This document shows positions 12,197-19,414 of a stretch of 21,301 nt of DNA, piece after piece. Source of the DNA: Candidatus Parcubacteria bacterium (lineage in GTDB: Bacteria; Patescibacteriota; Patescibacteriia; Patescibacteriales; UBA12075). The notes under the pieces are model-generated. The model ran no database searches. It was not told the origin of the DNA and worked only from the letters and a program-made list of their open reading frames with translations. The position numbers and the translations under genes were made by a program. Where the stretch lies: NCBI GenBank assembly GCA_023139655.1, contig JAGLNE010000020.1, forward strand, positions 1 to 21,301. The letters run 5' to 3'. Numbering within the stretch: the stretch's first letter is position 1; each line of letters starts with the position of its first letter.

Positions 12197-12415
12197 TTAT
12201 TCATCCTCGCCCATTTCATCCCTTACCATATTATACATATCCAGCAAACGGTCTTCAATAAAAGTCAGATTATCGTCGTCAGTTAGCTTGCCTTTAGAGA
12301 GAAAATAATCAATCGTTTCCATGATCAGGTTTTTATATTCATCGCGGCCAAAGGCACCTTGCTCGTGCATTTTTTTCTTAGTCAGGGTTAGGATTTCTTC
12401 TAATATCGGCTCCAT
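12197..12415 (-). CDS. Small acidic protein of unknown function
   Basis: A 72-residue helical acidic protein (starts MEPILEEILTLTKKKMHEQG; ends in a run of Asp/Glu). No membrane segment, cysteine or known motif; I do not recognise the family. It is the only accessory-side gene on the minus strand and is supported by its own promoter at 12468-12441 and by the bidirectional terminator after its stop. No Shine-Dalgarno before the ATG, and the leader is short. Confidence 0.7.
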   Translation of the reverse strand: MEPILEEILTLTKKKMHEQGAFGRDEYKNLIMETIDYFLSKGKLTDDDNLTFIEDRLLDMYNMVRDEMGEDE

Positions 12416-12440
12416 ACAATTAAGTATTAAAGATAGTTTT

Positions 12441-12468
12441 ATTATAAATTATTAATTGAAAATGTCAA
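12441..12468 (-). promoter_or_regulatory. Promoter of the minus-strand small gene
   Basis: Read on the minus strand: TTGACA (12468-12463), 16-bp spacer, TATAAT (12446-12441), with the start codon about 25 bases on. Confidence 0.8.
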
Positions 12469-12506
12469 TACTGCTCATTTAGTAGGTAATAATGTTATAA
12501 ACTCTG

Positions 12507-12588
12507 TCATTCTGAATGAAGCGAAGCGCAATGAAGAATCTCGTGATTAGTGCTTTAAACTCGGGATTCTTCGCTTCGCTCAGAATGA
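12507..12588. repeat. Dispersed inverted repeat (TCATTCTGA...TTCGCTTCGCTCAGAATGA type)
   Basis: Arm 12507-12543 (TCATTCTGAATGAAGCGAAG...) is an imperfect reverse complement of arm 12562-12588 (CGGGATTCTTCGCTTCGCTC...). From general familiarity, repeats of this wording occur in intergenic regions of many CPR genomes. A copy of the right arm, interrupted by another element, lies inside polA at about 17115-17186. Confidence 0.75.
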
Positions 12589-12612
12589 TAGTGAGTACTT
12601 ACAATACTTTTT

Positions 12613-12642
12613 TTTCTTGACTAAACGTTTCTTGACTAAACG
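12613..12642 (+). repeat. 15-bp tandem repeat duplicating a -35 box
   Basis: TTTCTTGACTAAACG occurs twice head to tail (12613-12627 and 12628-12642). Each copy carries TTGACT, but only the second is 17 bp from TATTAT. Confidence 0.85.
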
Positions 12643-12660
12643 AGCCTTTATTGTTATTAT
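12632..12660 (+). promoter_or_regulatory. Promoter of the LysM/M23 gene
   Basis: TTGACT (12632-12637), 17 bp, TATTAT (12655-12660). Transcription would start near 12667, giving a leader of about 140 bases to the annotated ATG. Confidence 0.7.
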
Positions 12661-12806
12661 TTATTTGAATTTATATAAAATATATAGACTATTATAGGAG
12701 TAAAAGGTTTGTTAGCCCCAAGCGAAATAGGCGGAATAAGAAATTCTTAAGAATCGGGGCAAGCATTCTATTATATTTATTCGGCTTTCTGGCGCTACTA
12801 AAGAAG

Positions 12807-14096
12807 ATGATTGTAGCTTTTTTTGTTTGGCTGGTTTTTAAGCCAAGCCGGGCAATACTTAGATTATTTTTTTATAAAGTAGTAGTTAGATTTTACAGTT
12901 TTTATCGGAAGATTTTAAAGCGTTTGGGTTGGAAAGGTTTGGAACAAAATGCAATTAGTTTTTTGTTCAGCCAAAAGTTAGTTCATGTGCTGGTAATCAT
13001 TGTAACCATTCTACTTATAATAGTTAATGTAACGCCCAAGACCAGGGCTGGCGGATTGACCGATCGGGCCCATCAGACAATTCTGGCTGATTTGATCCGG
13101 AGTGAGTTTAGCGAGTTTGAAGAGGATGAACAGTTCATAATTGAGTCCTTTGATAAAGAGGCGGTAATTTCTTCGGTTCAGCAGACTTATTTAGATAATC
13201 TGGATAGTTTTCGTCCGCAAGCCAGAGTAAGTATGGGTAGCGAAATTGAGGAAGAGATTGATGTGGCTACAATCCAGGAAGGCAGCAGTATAGTCAAGCC
13301 TGAGCTGGCAGCCACTAAGAAGACTAAGCGGGCGCGAACCGAAATTGTTGAGTACGTTGTATTACCGGGTGACACGATCAGTACAATTGCCCAGGCGTTT
13401 GAAGTCAGTGTACGCACTATTCTTTGGGAAAACAATAAAAGTTCTTATAGCATAATTCGTCCGGGGGATAAGCTTAAAATTTTGCCGATGAGCGGAGTAT
13501 CGCATACGATCAAAAAAGGCGATAGTCTTAATACAATCGCCAAGAAGTATGATGTTGAAGAAGAGAAAGTAATGGAGGCAAATAAATTAGCCAAGGGCGG
13601 CACCCTAAAGATCGGGCAAATATTAATGGTACCGGGCGGAAGCAAAACGAGCCAGCCCAGCTATACGACTAAGACCTATACCGGTTTTTCCGCGATCAAA
13701 GATATTGTGAAAGCGCCTAATGCCCAAGCGGCAGCCGGTAATAAGATGAATTGGCCGACCGCGGCGACTCGCATAACGCAGTATTATTCTTGGCGCCATC
13801 ACGCAGTTGATATCGCAGCCAAAACCGGAACTGCAATTTACGCCTCTGACGCCGGAATAGTTGAAATGGTTGGCTGGGGTAGTGGCTATGGCAATCAAAT
13901 TGTGATTAATCACGGCGGTAACAAAAAAACCCGTTACGCTCATCTATCCAAGTTCTATGTCAGCAAGGGCGACTCTGTGAGTAAAGGCCAAACCATAGCG
14001 GCGATGGGTTCAACCGGCTGGTCTACCGGGCCGCATTTGCATTTTGAAGTAATAATAAACGGCCGCAAATACAACCCTTTAAATTATATTCGTTAA
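12807..14096 (+). CDS. LysM domain M23 (lysostaphin-type) peptidoglycan endopeptidase
   Basis: A 429-residue cell-envelope protein. A basic, hydrophobic N-terminus leads to a transmembrane helix at about 57-75 (VHVLVIIVTILLIIVNV), then an acidic extracytoplasmic stretch, LysM 1 (about 181-226, starting VEYVVLPGDTISTIA), LysM 2 (about 231-276) and an M23 domain (about 318-425). Zinc ligands are present as H331 and D335 in HHAVD (Ala replaces the usual Gly), plus HLH with H412; H379 in YAHL is the usual active-site His. It should cleave peptide cross-bridges of peptidoglycan outside the membrane. ATG 12807 is the first standard start in frame, yet the frame is open to 12669 and encodes a basic-hydrophobic stretch (RRNKKFLRIGASILLYLF), and the promoter and AGGAG lie upstream of that. 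The true N-terminus may therefore be longer. Confidence 0.9.
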   Translation: MIVAFFVWLVFKPSRAILRLFFYKVVVRFYSFYRKILKRLGWKGLEQNAISFLFSQKLVHVLVIIVTILLIIVNVTPKTRAGGLTDRAHQTILADLIRSEFSEFEEDEQFIIESFDKEAVISSVQQTYLDNLDSFRPQARVSMGSEIEEEIDVATIQEGSSIVKPELAATKKTKRARTEIVEYVVLPGDTISTIAQAFEVSVRTILWENNKSSYSIIRPGDKLKILPMSGVSHTIKKGDSLNTIAKKYDVEEEKVMEANKLAKGGTLKIGQILMVPGGSKTSQPSYTTKTYTGFSAIKDIVKAPNAQAAAGNKMNWPTAATRITQYYSWRHHAVDIAAKTGTAIYASDAGIVEMVGWGSGYGNQIVINHGGNKKTRYAHLSKFYVSKGDSVSKGQTIAAMGSTGWSTGPHLHFEVIINGRKYNPLNYIR

Positions 14097-14181
14097 AATA
14101 AGGCATTTAATATTTAACATTTTTAGCACTTAGAATTATTAAAGGGGTGCTATGTGTTATATGTTATGTGCTACGTGCGAA

Positions 14182-14457
14182 ATGCAGTATATCATTGGAA
14201 TATTAATCCTGGCGGTCGGTTTTTTAATAATATTTAAAGCCGAATGGATGCTAAGTAATTTTGGCAGGATTGAATTTTTTGAAAATAAGCTCGGCACTTC
14301 CGGCGGTTCACGCCTAGGATACAAGCTGGTTGGCATAGTTTTTATCTTTTTTGGGTTTCTGGCGGTTACCGGCATGATCAACGGATTTATGGAGTGGATG
14401 CTTTGGCCGTTAACTCGCTATATGGTACCGGGTGAAGGGGCGGGGATGGAATTATAA
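14182..14457 (+). CDS. Small conserved-type membrane protein
   Basis: From the chosen start it is 91 residues: a first helix MQYIIGILILAVGFLIIF, a soluble middle (SEFF-type loop ending KLGTSGGSRLGYKL) and a second helix VGIVFIFFGFLAVTGMI, followed by a Trp-containing amphipathic end. I associate this type with CPR genomes; function unknown. An in-frame ATG at 14152 exists, but the 10 extra residues (MCYMLCATCE) come from ATGTG-rich low-complexity DNA, and that ATG overlaps the 3' arm of a hairpin (TAGCAC 14124-14129 with GTGCTA 14147-14152). It follows the peptidase by 85 bases in the same direction. Confidence 0.75.
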   Translation: MQYIIGILILAVGFLIIFKAEWMLSNFGRIEFFENKLGTSGGSRLGYKLVGIVFIFFGFLAVTGMINGFMEWMLWPLTRYMVPGEGAGMEL

Positions 14458-14479
14458 ATTAAAAATTAAGAATTATATT

Positions 14480-14552
14480 GGGCCAGTAGCTCATCTGGTA
14501 GAGCACCTCGTTTGCATCGAGGGGGTGGCGGGTTCGAGTCCTGTCTGGTCCA
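14480..14552 (+). tRNA. tRNA-Ala (anticodon TGC)
   Basis: Full cloverleaf. The acceptor GGGCCAG pairs with CTGGTCC and includes a G3-U70 wobble, the classic alanine identity element. Anticodon stem CCTCG/CGAGG encloses TTTGCAT, giving TGC. The T arm GCGGG-TTCGAGT-CCTGT is intact. The discriminator is A14552, and CCA is not encoded (CTT follows), so it must be added by a nucleotidyltransferase. Confidence 0.97.
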
Positions 14553-14564
14553 CTTCGACTCATC

Positions 14565-14590
14565 GGAAATAAAACTAACGTTTTATTTCC
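14565..14590 (+). repeat. Inverted repeat just after the tRNA
   Basis: GGAAATAAAAC pairs with GTTTTATTTCC around TAAC. It lies 13 bases past the tRNA end and could guide 3' processing; it has no T run. Confidence 0.55.
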
Positions 14591-14621
14591 TCTTCGCTCA
14601 GTGCAGGCACACGCGAAAAAG

Positions 14622-14658
14622 AGGCTTAATCTTTTGAAAATGAGATTAAGCCTTTTTT
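14622..14658 (+). terminator. Terminator of the tRNA-Ala transcript
   Basis: AGGCTTAATCT pairs perfectly with AGATTAAGCCT over a 10-base loop and is followed by TTTTTT. Confidence 0.88.
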
Positions 14659-14726
14659 ATTTGTAAGCATTAAGGAAATTTTAAAAGTGTTATTAAGACT
14701 ATTATGCAGTGCTATATATAATAGTC

Positions 14727-14754
14727 TTGACTTTTTTATAATACAGTGTATAAT
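14727..14754 (+). promoter_or_regulatory. Promoter of the AAA/DUF4143 gene
   Basis: TTGACT (14727-14732), 16-bp spacer, TATAAT (14749-14754). The ATG at 14761 begins seven bases after the -10, so the transcript is predicted to be leaderless. Confidence 0.8.
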
Positions 14755-14760
14755 GGTAAT

Positions 14761-15882
14761 ATGTATAGACAGCAAATAAAACAAATTAAAAAAGATCTGC
14801 AAAAGAAAATGGTTTTTATTGTGGGTCCGAGACAGGTTGGTAAAACTTGGTTGGCTAAAGAAATTGGCAAAGATTATGAAAATACCACTTATTTAAATTT
14901 CGACCGCTTTGAAGACAGGGAAATTATAAAAAATGAAGCTTGGACGCGAAAAACTGAGTTATTAATTTTGGACGAATTACATAAAATGCCGGAATGGAAG
15001 AATTATTTAAAAGGTGTTTATGACACAAAGGAAAACGACCTTGATATTTTGGTTACTGGCAGCGCGCGCCTGGATACATTCAGGCAAGCTGGCGATTCTT
15101 TAGCCGGCCGTTTTTTTGTCCACCATCTTTTACCTTTTTCAATATCAGAGCTTAAAGGCAAAAAAGAAGGAGAAGATATTAACCGGTTTATTATAAGAGG
15201 CGGTTTTCCGGAGCCATTTTTAAGCGACAGTGAAACAGACGCTGCTCGCTGGCGAGCGCAGTATATTGACGGTTTAGTTAGAAGAGATATATTGGATTTT
15301 GAGCGAATACATGATTTGCGCGCGGCACAGACTGTTTTTGAACTTTTAAGAAGACGAGTTGGTTCGCCAATATCTTACAATTCTATTGCCAGAGACGTCC
15401 AAATTTCGCCTATGACCGTTAAGAGATATATTGAGATTTTTGAGGCTCTGTATATTATTTTTAGGGTCTTTCCTTATTCGCGTAATATTGCCCGCTCAAT
15501 ATTAAAAGAACCTAAAATATATTTTTATGACACAGGCCTGGTCGAGGACGAAGAAGGTGTGAAGTTTGAAAATATGACAGCCGTAAGTTTTTTGAAATCT
15601 CAAGTTGGCAAAACTGATAATATTGGCGTAAGAAATGAGCTTAAATATTTGCGTACAAAAAACGGCCAAGAGGTTGATTTCGCGCTTGTTAAAAAGGATA
15701 AAATTGAAAAGATTATTGAGGTAAAATTAAGCGATTCGCAATTAAGCAAAGATTTGAAATATTTTACTCAAAAATATGATTTACCCGGCATTCAAATTGT
15801 AAAAAATTTAAAAAGAGAAAAAAGCTTGGGACGAGTAAATGTGTTTAGGGCTGATAATTTTTTAAAAGGTTTGTTTATGTAA
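14761..15882 (+). CDS. AAA ATPase with DUF4143 C-terminal domain
   Basis: A 373-residue ATPase. Walker A GPRQVGKT (22-29), Walker B LLILDELHKMP (about 71-81), sensor-like LVTGSARLD, then an arginine-rich lid (SLAGRFFVHHLLPFSISEL). The C-terminal DUF4143 domain (about 180-330) contains a winged-helix-like section and a nuclease-like strand set (NELKYLRTKNGQEVDFALV, then IIEVKLS) resembling the PD-(D/E)XK core E-x-D/E-x-K. Such proteins are very widespread, multicopy and poorly characterised. A GTG at 14746 is in frame but lies upstream of the -10 box, so it cannot be in the transcript; ATG 14761 is preferred as a leaderless start. The gene stands between tRNA-Ala and polA and is probably an independent accessory insertion. 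Confidence 0.88.
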   Translation: MYRQQIKQIKKDLQKKMVFIVGPRQVGKTWLAKEIGKDYENTTYLNFDRFEDREIIKNEAWTRKTELLILDELHKMPEWKNYLKGVYDTKENDLDILVTGSARLDTFRQAGDSLAGRFFVHHLLPFSISELKGKKEGEDINRFIIRGGFPEPFLSDSETDAARWRAQYIDGLVRRDILDFERIHDLRAAQTVFELLRRRVGSPISYNSIARDVQISPMTVKRYIEIFEALYIIFRVFPYSRNIARSILKEPKIYFYDTGLVEDEEGVKFENMTAVSFLKSQVGKTDNIGVRNELKYLRTKNGQEVDFALVKKDKIEKIIEVKLSDSQLSKDLKYFTQKYDLPGIQIVKNLKREKSLGRVNVFRADNFLKGLFM

Positions 15883-15924
15883 ATATAGTATATAGGTATT
15901 TAAAAATTGTTAAAATTAGTAAGA

Positions 15925-18831
15925 ATGGTTGAAAAAAAATATCCAAAATCATCGCCACCACGAGATAAATTGATGGTAATTGACGGTAATGCCCTAGTGC
16001 ATCGCAGTTTTCACGCACTGCCCAGCACTATGATGACCAAGAAAGGGGAAGTGGTTAATGCGGTATATGGTTTTGCCGGGTTTTTAATAAAAGCGATTCG
16101 GGAGCTAAGGCCGGAGTATGTGGTACTCACAATGGACAAGAAGGGTCCGACTTTTCGGCATAAGAAATTTAAGGCATATAAGGCCAAGCGGATCAAAGCG
16201 CCGCAAGAGCTTTATGACCAGATTCCCTTGGTTAAAGAATTAGCTACTGCCTTTGATATTCCTATTTTTGAGAAAACCAGTTTTGAGGCAGATGATTTGA
16301 TCGGTACAATCGTAAACAAGGTGGATGGGGCCGTGGACAAAATAATTTTAACCGGCGACATGGATACTCTGCAGCTTGTAAATGATCACACCAAAGTTTA
16401 CTCAATGAGCCGCGGTATTACCGAGAGTATTATTTATGACGAGTCTTTGGTGGCGAGTCGTTTTGGTATTACGCCCGAGCAGATGATAGACTATAAAGCT
16501 TTGCGCGGGGACCCGAGCGATAACATTCCGGGTGTACGCGGGGTGGGTGAAAAGACCGCGGTTGTGCTTCTAAATAAATTTAAAACCCTGGACAGAGTTT
16601 ACGCGGAAGTGAAAAAGAATTCAAAAGTGATCCAAAGTTTAGTTACTTCGCGCATAATTGATTTGCTCAGTGATCATAAAAAGGAAGCGTATTTGTCTAA
16701 GGATTTGGCGACCATTAAATGTGATGTGCCGCTGAAATTTAGTTTGGAAAAAACCCGTTTTCGGACCTATGACCAGGCTAAGGTAATGGAGTTTTTTTCC
16801 AAAATGGAATTTAAGTCACTTTTACCCCGTCTGGCAGCATTGGGAAATTCTAGTATTGTTCAAACTAAAGAAGAACGGGCCATAAAAACCGCGGATAAAT
16901 TTGAGCGCAACAAGCGTGAATTTAAATATACCTTAGTGGATAACGAAAAAAAGTTTAAATTATTTTTCGTTAAACTAAAGCAGCAAAAGAGTTTTACTTA
17001 TGATACGGAAACCAGTGGCTTTGATCCATTAACAGCGAGCTTGTTGGGGATTAGTTTTAGTTGGGAAGAGGGAACTGCCTACTATGTTAATTTAAAGATG
17101 GACTCTCAAGGCGCCTCGGGATTCTCACGTCGCTTCGCTCCTCCCTCCTACGCTAAAGCTTCGGCGGGCAGGCAGGATGACAGTGGGGTTGATTTGTTTA
17201 ATTACAGGATAGCAAAGAGCAAAGAGCAAAGAACAAGGAACACTCATCCTTGGGTGGAAAAGTTACGACCCATTTTTGAAAACGAGAATATTAAGAAGCG
17301 GGCGCATAATGCTAAGTTTGATATTCGGGTAATTCGGAACCAGGAGATTAATATTAAGGGCGTGGATTTTGACACCATGGTCGCCAGCTATTTGCTTAAT
17401 CCTGGTACGCGCCAGCATAATCTGGATGCTTTGACTTTTTCGGAATTACAATTTGAAAAAATTAACAAAAATGATTTACTGGGAAAGGGTCGTGAGCGTA
17501 TAAGCTTTAGCGAAGTAAAAGATGATAAATTATCCCTTTATTCCTGTGAGGACGCGGATTTTACCCAGCGCCTGGTTAAACATCTGCGGCCTAAATTGGC
17601 GAAAAAGAAGCTGGACAAACTATTCAAAACCATTGAAATGCCTTTAGTCCCGGTACTTGCCAATATGGAAGATCAGGGAATCAAGCTAAATACAGAATTT
17701 TTAAACGCCATGAGCAAGGTTATGCAGGGAAAGATCAGACAAATCGAAAAGAAAATACATAAGCAGTCCGGCGAGGAATTTAATATTGCTTCGCCTAAGC
17801 AATTGCAAGTTATTCTTTTTGATAAGCTGGAAATCCCGACCGAGCGTATTGCCAAAACTAAGACCGGAATATCCACGGCTGCCAGTGAGCTTGATAAGCT
17901 GATGGACCTACACCCGATCATTAAGCTGATCCAGGAATATCGGGAGCTAACTAAACTGACCAGCACTTATGTGGAGGCTTTGCCGGAGTTGATTAATAAG
18001 AGAACGCGTCGGCTCCATACCAGCTTTAACCAAACTGTGGCCGCTACCGGCCGGCTGTCTTCTTCCAGTCCGAATTTACAAAATATTCCGGTTCGCACTG
18101 AGCTGGGACGTGAAATCCGCAAGGCTTTTGTCTCTGAGCCGGGTCACACCTTGGTGGCTTTGGACTACTCGCAAATTGAGCTGCGCTTAGCCGCTCATTA
18201 TTCTAGCGACCCCAAGATGATTAAAGCTTTTAAAAATAACGTTGACATTCACACCTCAACCGCGGCCGAGATCCACCAGGTTAACCCCAGTGTAGTGGAC
18301 AAGCAGATGCGCCGTGAGGCTAAAGCGGTTAATTTCGGCATTCTTTATGGCCAAGGGCCGCACGGTTTGGCGCAAACCGCGGACATCCCCTATGTGCGGG
18401 CCAGAGAATTTATTGAGCAGTATTTTATCGTGTACAAAGATATCCGTAAGTTTATAAATAATACCCTGGACCAGACCCGGCGTGACGGCCAGGCAACTAC
18501 TTTATTCGGCCGGATCCGTCCCTTGCCAGAGATCAATTCTACTGTTACTATGGTACGCAAAGCCGCTGAGCGCATGGCGGTTAATACGCCCTTGCAGGGA
18601 ACAGCCGCGGACATGATAAAATTGGCCATGATCGAAGTAGATAAAAAAATAACTAACCCAGACATTCGCATGATATTAACCGTGCATGATGAGTTAGTGT
18701 TTGAAATAAAAAACAGCCTGGTTAAGCAGACTGTACCAAAAATTAAGAAGATAATGGAGAACGTGATAAAGCTTAAGGTGCCGGTGATTGTGGATGTTAA
18801 GCAAGGAAAGAATTGGGGAGAGCTTAAATAA
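15925..18831 (+). CDS. polA: DNA polymerase I
   Basis: A 968-residue replication/repair polymerase with all three domains. The 5'-3' exonuclease (about 15-300) shows VIDGNALVHRSFHALP, EADDLIGT, LTGDMDTL and RGDPSDNIPGVRGVGEKTA. The 3'-5' exonuclease keeps its catalytic residues: DTE (360-362), HNAKFD (461-466) and YSCEDAD, so proofreading should be active. The polymerase has motif A DYSQIELR (about 747), motif B KAVNFGILYG and motif C HDE (about 921-923). Exo I and Exo II are about 37 residues further apart than in E. coli because of a repeat-derived insert at about residues 393-442. Start taken at ATG 15925; an in-frame TTG at 15907 would add six residues. No convincing Shine-Dalgarno is visible for either. 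Confidence 0.95.
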   Translation: MVEKKYPKSSPPRDKLMVIDGNALVHRSFHALPSTMMTKKGEVVNAVYGFAGFLIKAIRELRPEYVVLTMDKKGPTFRHKKFKAYKAKRIKAPQELYDQIPLVKELATAFDIPIFEKTSFEADDLIGTIVNKVDGAVDKIILTGDMDTLQLVNDHTKVYSMSRGITESIIYDESLVASRFGITPEQMIDYKALRGDPSDNIPGVRGVGEKTAVVLLNKFKTLDRVYAEVKKNSKVIQSLVTSRIIDLLSDHKKEAYLSKDLATIKCDVPLKFSLEKTRFRTYDQAKVMEFFSKMEFKSLLPRLAALGNSSIVQTKEERAIKTADKFERNKREFKYTLVDNEKKFKLFFVKLKQQKSFTYDTETSGFDPLTASLLGISFSWEEGTAYYVNLKMDSQGASGFSRRFAPPSYAKASAGRQDDSGVDLFNYRIAKSKEQRTRNTHPWVEKLRPIFENENIKKRAHNAKFDIRVIRNQEINIKGVDFDTMVASYLLNPGTRQHNLDALTFSELQFEKINKNDLLGKGRERISFSEVKDDKLSLYSCEDADFTQRLVKHLRPKLAKKKLDKLFKTIEMPLVPVLANMEDQGIKLNTEFLNAMSKVMQGKIRQIEKKIHKQSGEEFNIASPKQLQVILFDKLEIPTERIAKTKTGISTAASELDKLMDLHPIIKLIQEYRELTKLTSTYVEALPELINKRTRRLHTSFNQTVAATGRLSSSSPNLQNIPVRTELGREIRKAFVSEPGHTLVALDYSQIELRLAAHYSSDPKMIKAFKNNVDIHTSTAAEIHQVNPSVVDKQMRREAKAVNFGILYGQGPHGLAQTADIPYVRAREFIEQYFIVYKDIRKFINNTLDQTRRDGQATTLFGRIRPLPEINSTVTMVRKAAERMAVNTPLQGTAADMIKLAMIEVDKKITNPDIRMILTVHDELVFEIKNSLVKQTVPKIKKIMENVIKLKVPVIVDVKQGKNWGELK
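17101..17250 (+). repeat. Composite noncoding-type repeat inserted in frame in polA
   Basis: Three repeat types in one 150-bp in-frame block: (a) TCGGGATTCT...TCGCTTCGCTC plus AGGATGACAGTG, matching the right arm of the intergenic repeat at 12562-12590; (b) nested within it, CCCTCCTACGCTAAAGCT plus a G-rich half, matching 1016-1043; (c) AGCAAAG three times head to tail at 17211-17231. The peptide (PSYAKASAGRQDDSG, then AKSKEQRTRN) is polar and unlike any polymerase sequence. Confidence 0.85.
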
Positions 18832-18833
18832 TC

Positions 18834-18869
18834 ACGAATAAGAACGAATACGAAACGAATGTAACGAAT
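18834..18869 (+). repeat. ACGAAT repeats phased at about one helical turn
   Basis: ACGAAT at 18834, 18844, 18855 and 18864 (steps of 10, 11 and 9 bp), directly after the polA stop. It is either a phased protein-binding array or a decayed low-complexity tract. Confidence 0.55.
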
Positions 18870-18881
18870 TTTATTACGTAA

Positions 18882-18920
18882 CAAAAATAATGGCAGAATC
18901 CGTGGTGATTGAATTCTGCC
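18882..18920 (-). terminator. Terminator of the minus-strand gene 19351-18941
   Basis: GGCAGAAT (18892-18899) pairs with ATTCTGCC (18913-18920). Read on the minus strand, the hairpin is followed by ATTATTTTTGT. It lacks a T run in the plus direction, so it serves the minus-strand gene better than polA. Confidence 0.7.
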
Positions 18921-18940
18921 GTTGATGATTGGAAAAGCAA

Positions 18941-19351
18941 TTAAACTAGCTTTTTAAGAATTGTAATATTGATTTTTTTTGAAGAATTTTCGATTAAGTT
19001 AAGAAGACATTTTACATACTCTTGTTTTGCTTGGGCATGGAAATTTTTAAAGATTTGGCCTTGCCCGAAATTACTAAAAGTATAACAGAGGAGCTTGTAT
19101 TTTTCTATTAAACCTTTTCTGACTGTAAATTTAATAGAGACATCATTTCCAAGGTTAATTTTGAATCCTATTCCTTTGTTTTGTTTCTCAAGCCTTAAAA
19201 TTTTTTCTTTGGCTTTTTCTTCAAATTTTTTTAGAGTTTCTAATTCGAAAATTTTTAAGTCAGGGTTATCTTTTTTTATTATTTCCCATAAATTTTTTTT
19301 ACGTTGAAAATGTTCGTTTGTAATTACTTGCTTTTTAGCTAATTTATGCAT
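18941..19351 (-). CDS. Basic protein of unknown function
   Basis: A 136-residue lysine-rich, soluble protein (pI clearly basic). The N-terminal half is helical (HFQRKKNLWEIIKKDNPDLK, then LKKFEEKAKEKILRLEKQ, a coiled-coil-like run). The middle has short strands (GFKINLGNDVSIKFTVRKG) and the end is helical again (FHAQAKQEYVKCLLNLIENS). I do not recognise the family. A good Shine-Dalgarno (AAAGGAGA, six bases before ATG on the minus strand) supports the start, and a hairpin terminator follows the stop, so it is likely a real single-gene unit. It is divergent from murD, with only 63 bases between start codons. Confidence 0.72.
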   Translation of the reverse strand: MHKLAKKQVITNEHFQRKKNLWEIIKKDNPDLKIFELETLKKFEEKAKEKILRLEKQNKGIGFKINLGNDVSIKFTVRKGLIEKYKLLCYTFSNFGQGQIFKNFHAQAKQEYVKCLLNLIENSSKKINITILKKLV

Positions 19352-19383
19352 GATAGTTCTCCTTTTTTTGAATTTTATTTTTT

Positions 19384-19391
19384 GATATAAT
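19384..19391 (+). promoter_or_regulatory. Extended -10 promoter element of murD
   Basis: TGATATAAT type (TATAAT at 19386-19391 with TG upstream) and no good -35 at the right distance. It gives a leader of roughly 16 bases to the murD ATG at 19415. Confidence 0.55.
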
Positions 19392-19414
19392 TAAACTACA
19401 ATAAAAAACGACAA

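Larger units (their letters stand above)
12416..12806. other. 391-bp intergenic region between divergent genes
   Basis: Contains the minus-strand promoter, a long imperfect inverted repeat (12507-12588), a 15-bp tandem repeat (12613-12642), a plus-strand promoter (12632-12660) and a Shine-Dalgarno-like AGGAG at 12696-12700. The main frame of the next gene is open back to 12669. Confidence 0.7.

Noticed and set aside
14152..14181. Upstream ATG as start of the small membrane gene
   Set aside because: The added residues derive from ATGTG-rich low-complexity DNA and the ATG overlaps a hairpin arm; the helix starts naturally at 14182.
18390..18884. A 164-codon frame on the minus strand opposite the end of polA
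   Set aside because: It is the shadow of the polymerase domain, whose motifs A, B and C are clear on the plus strand.
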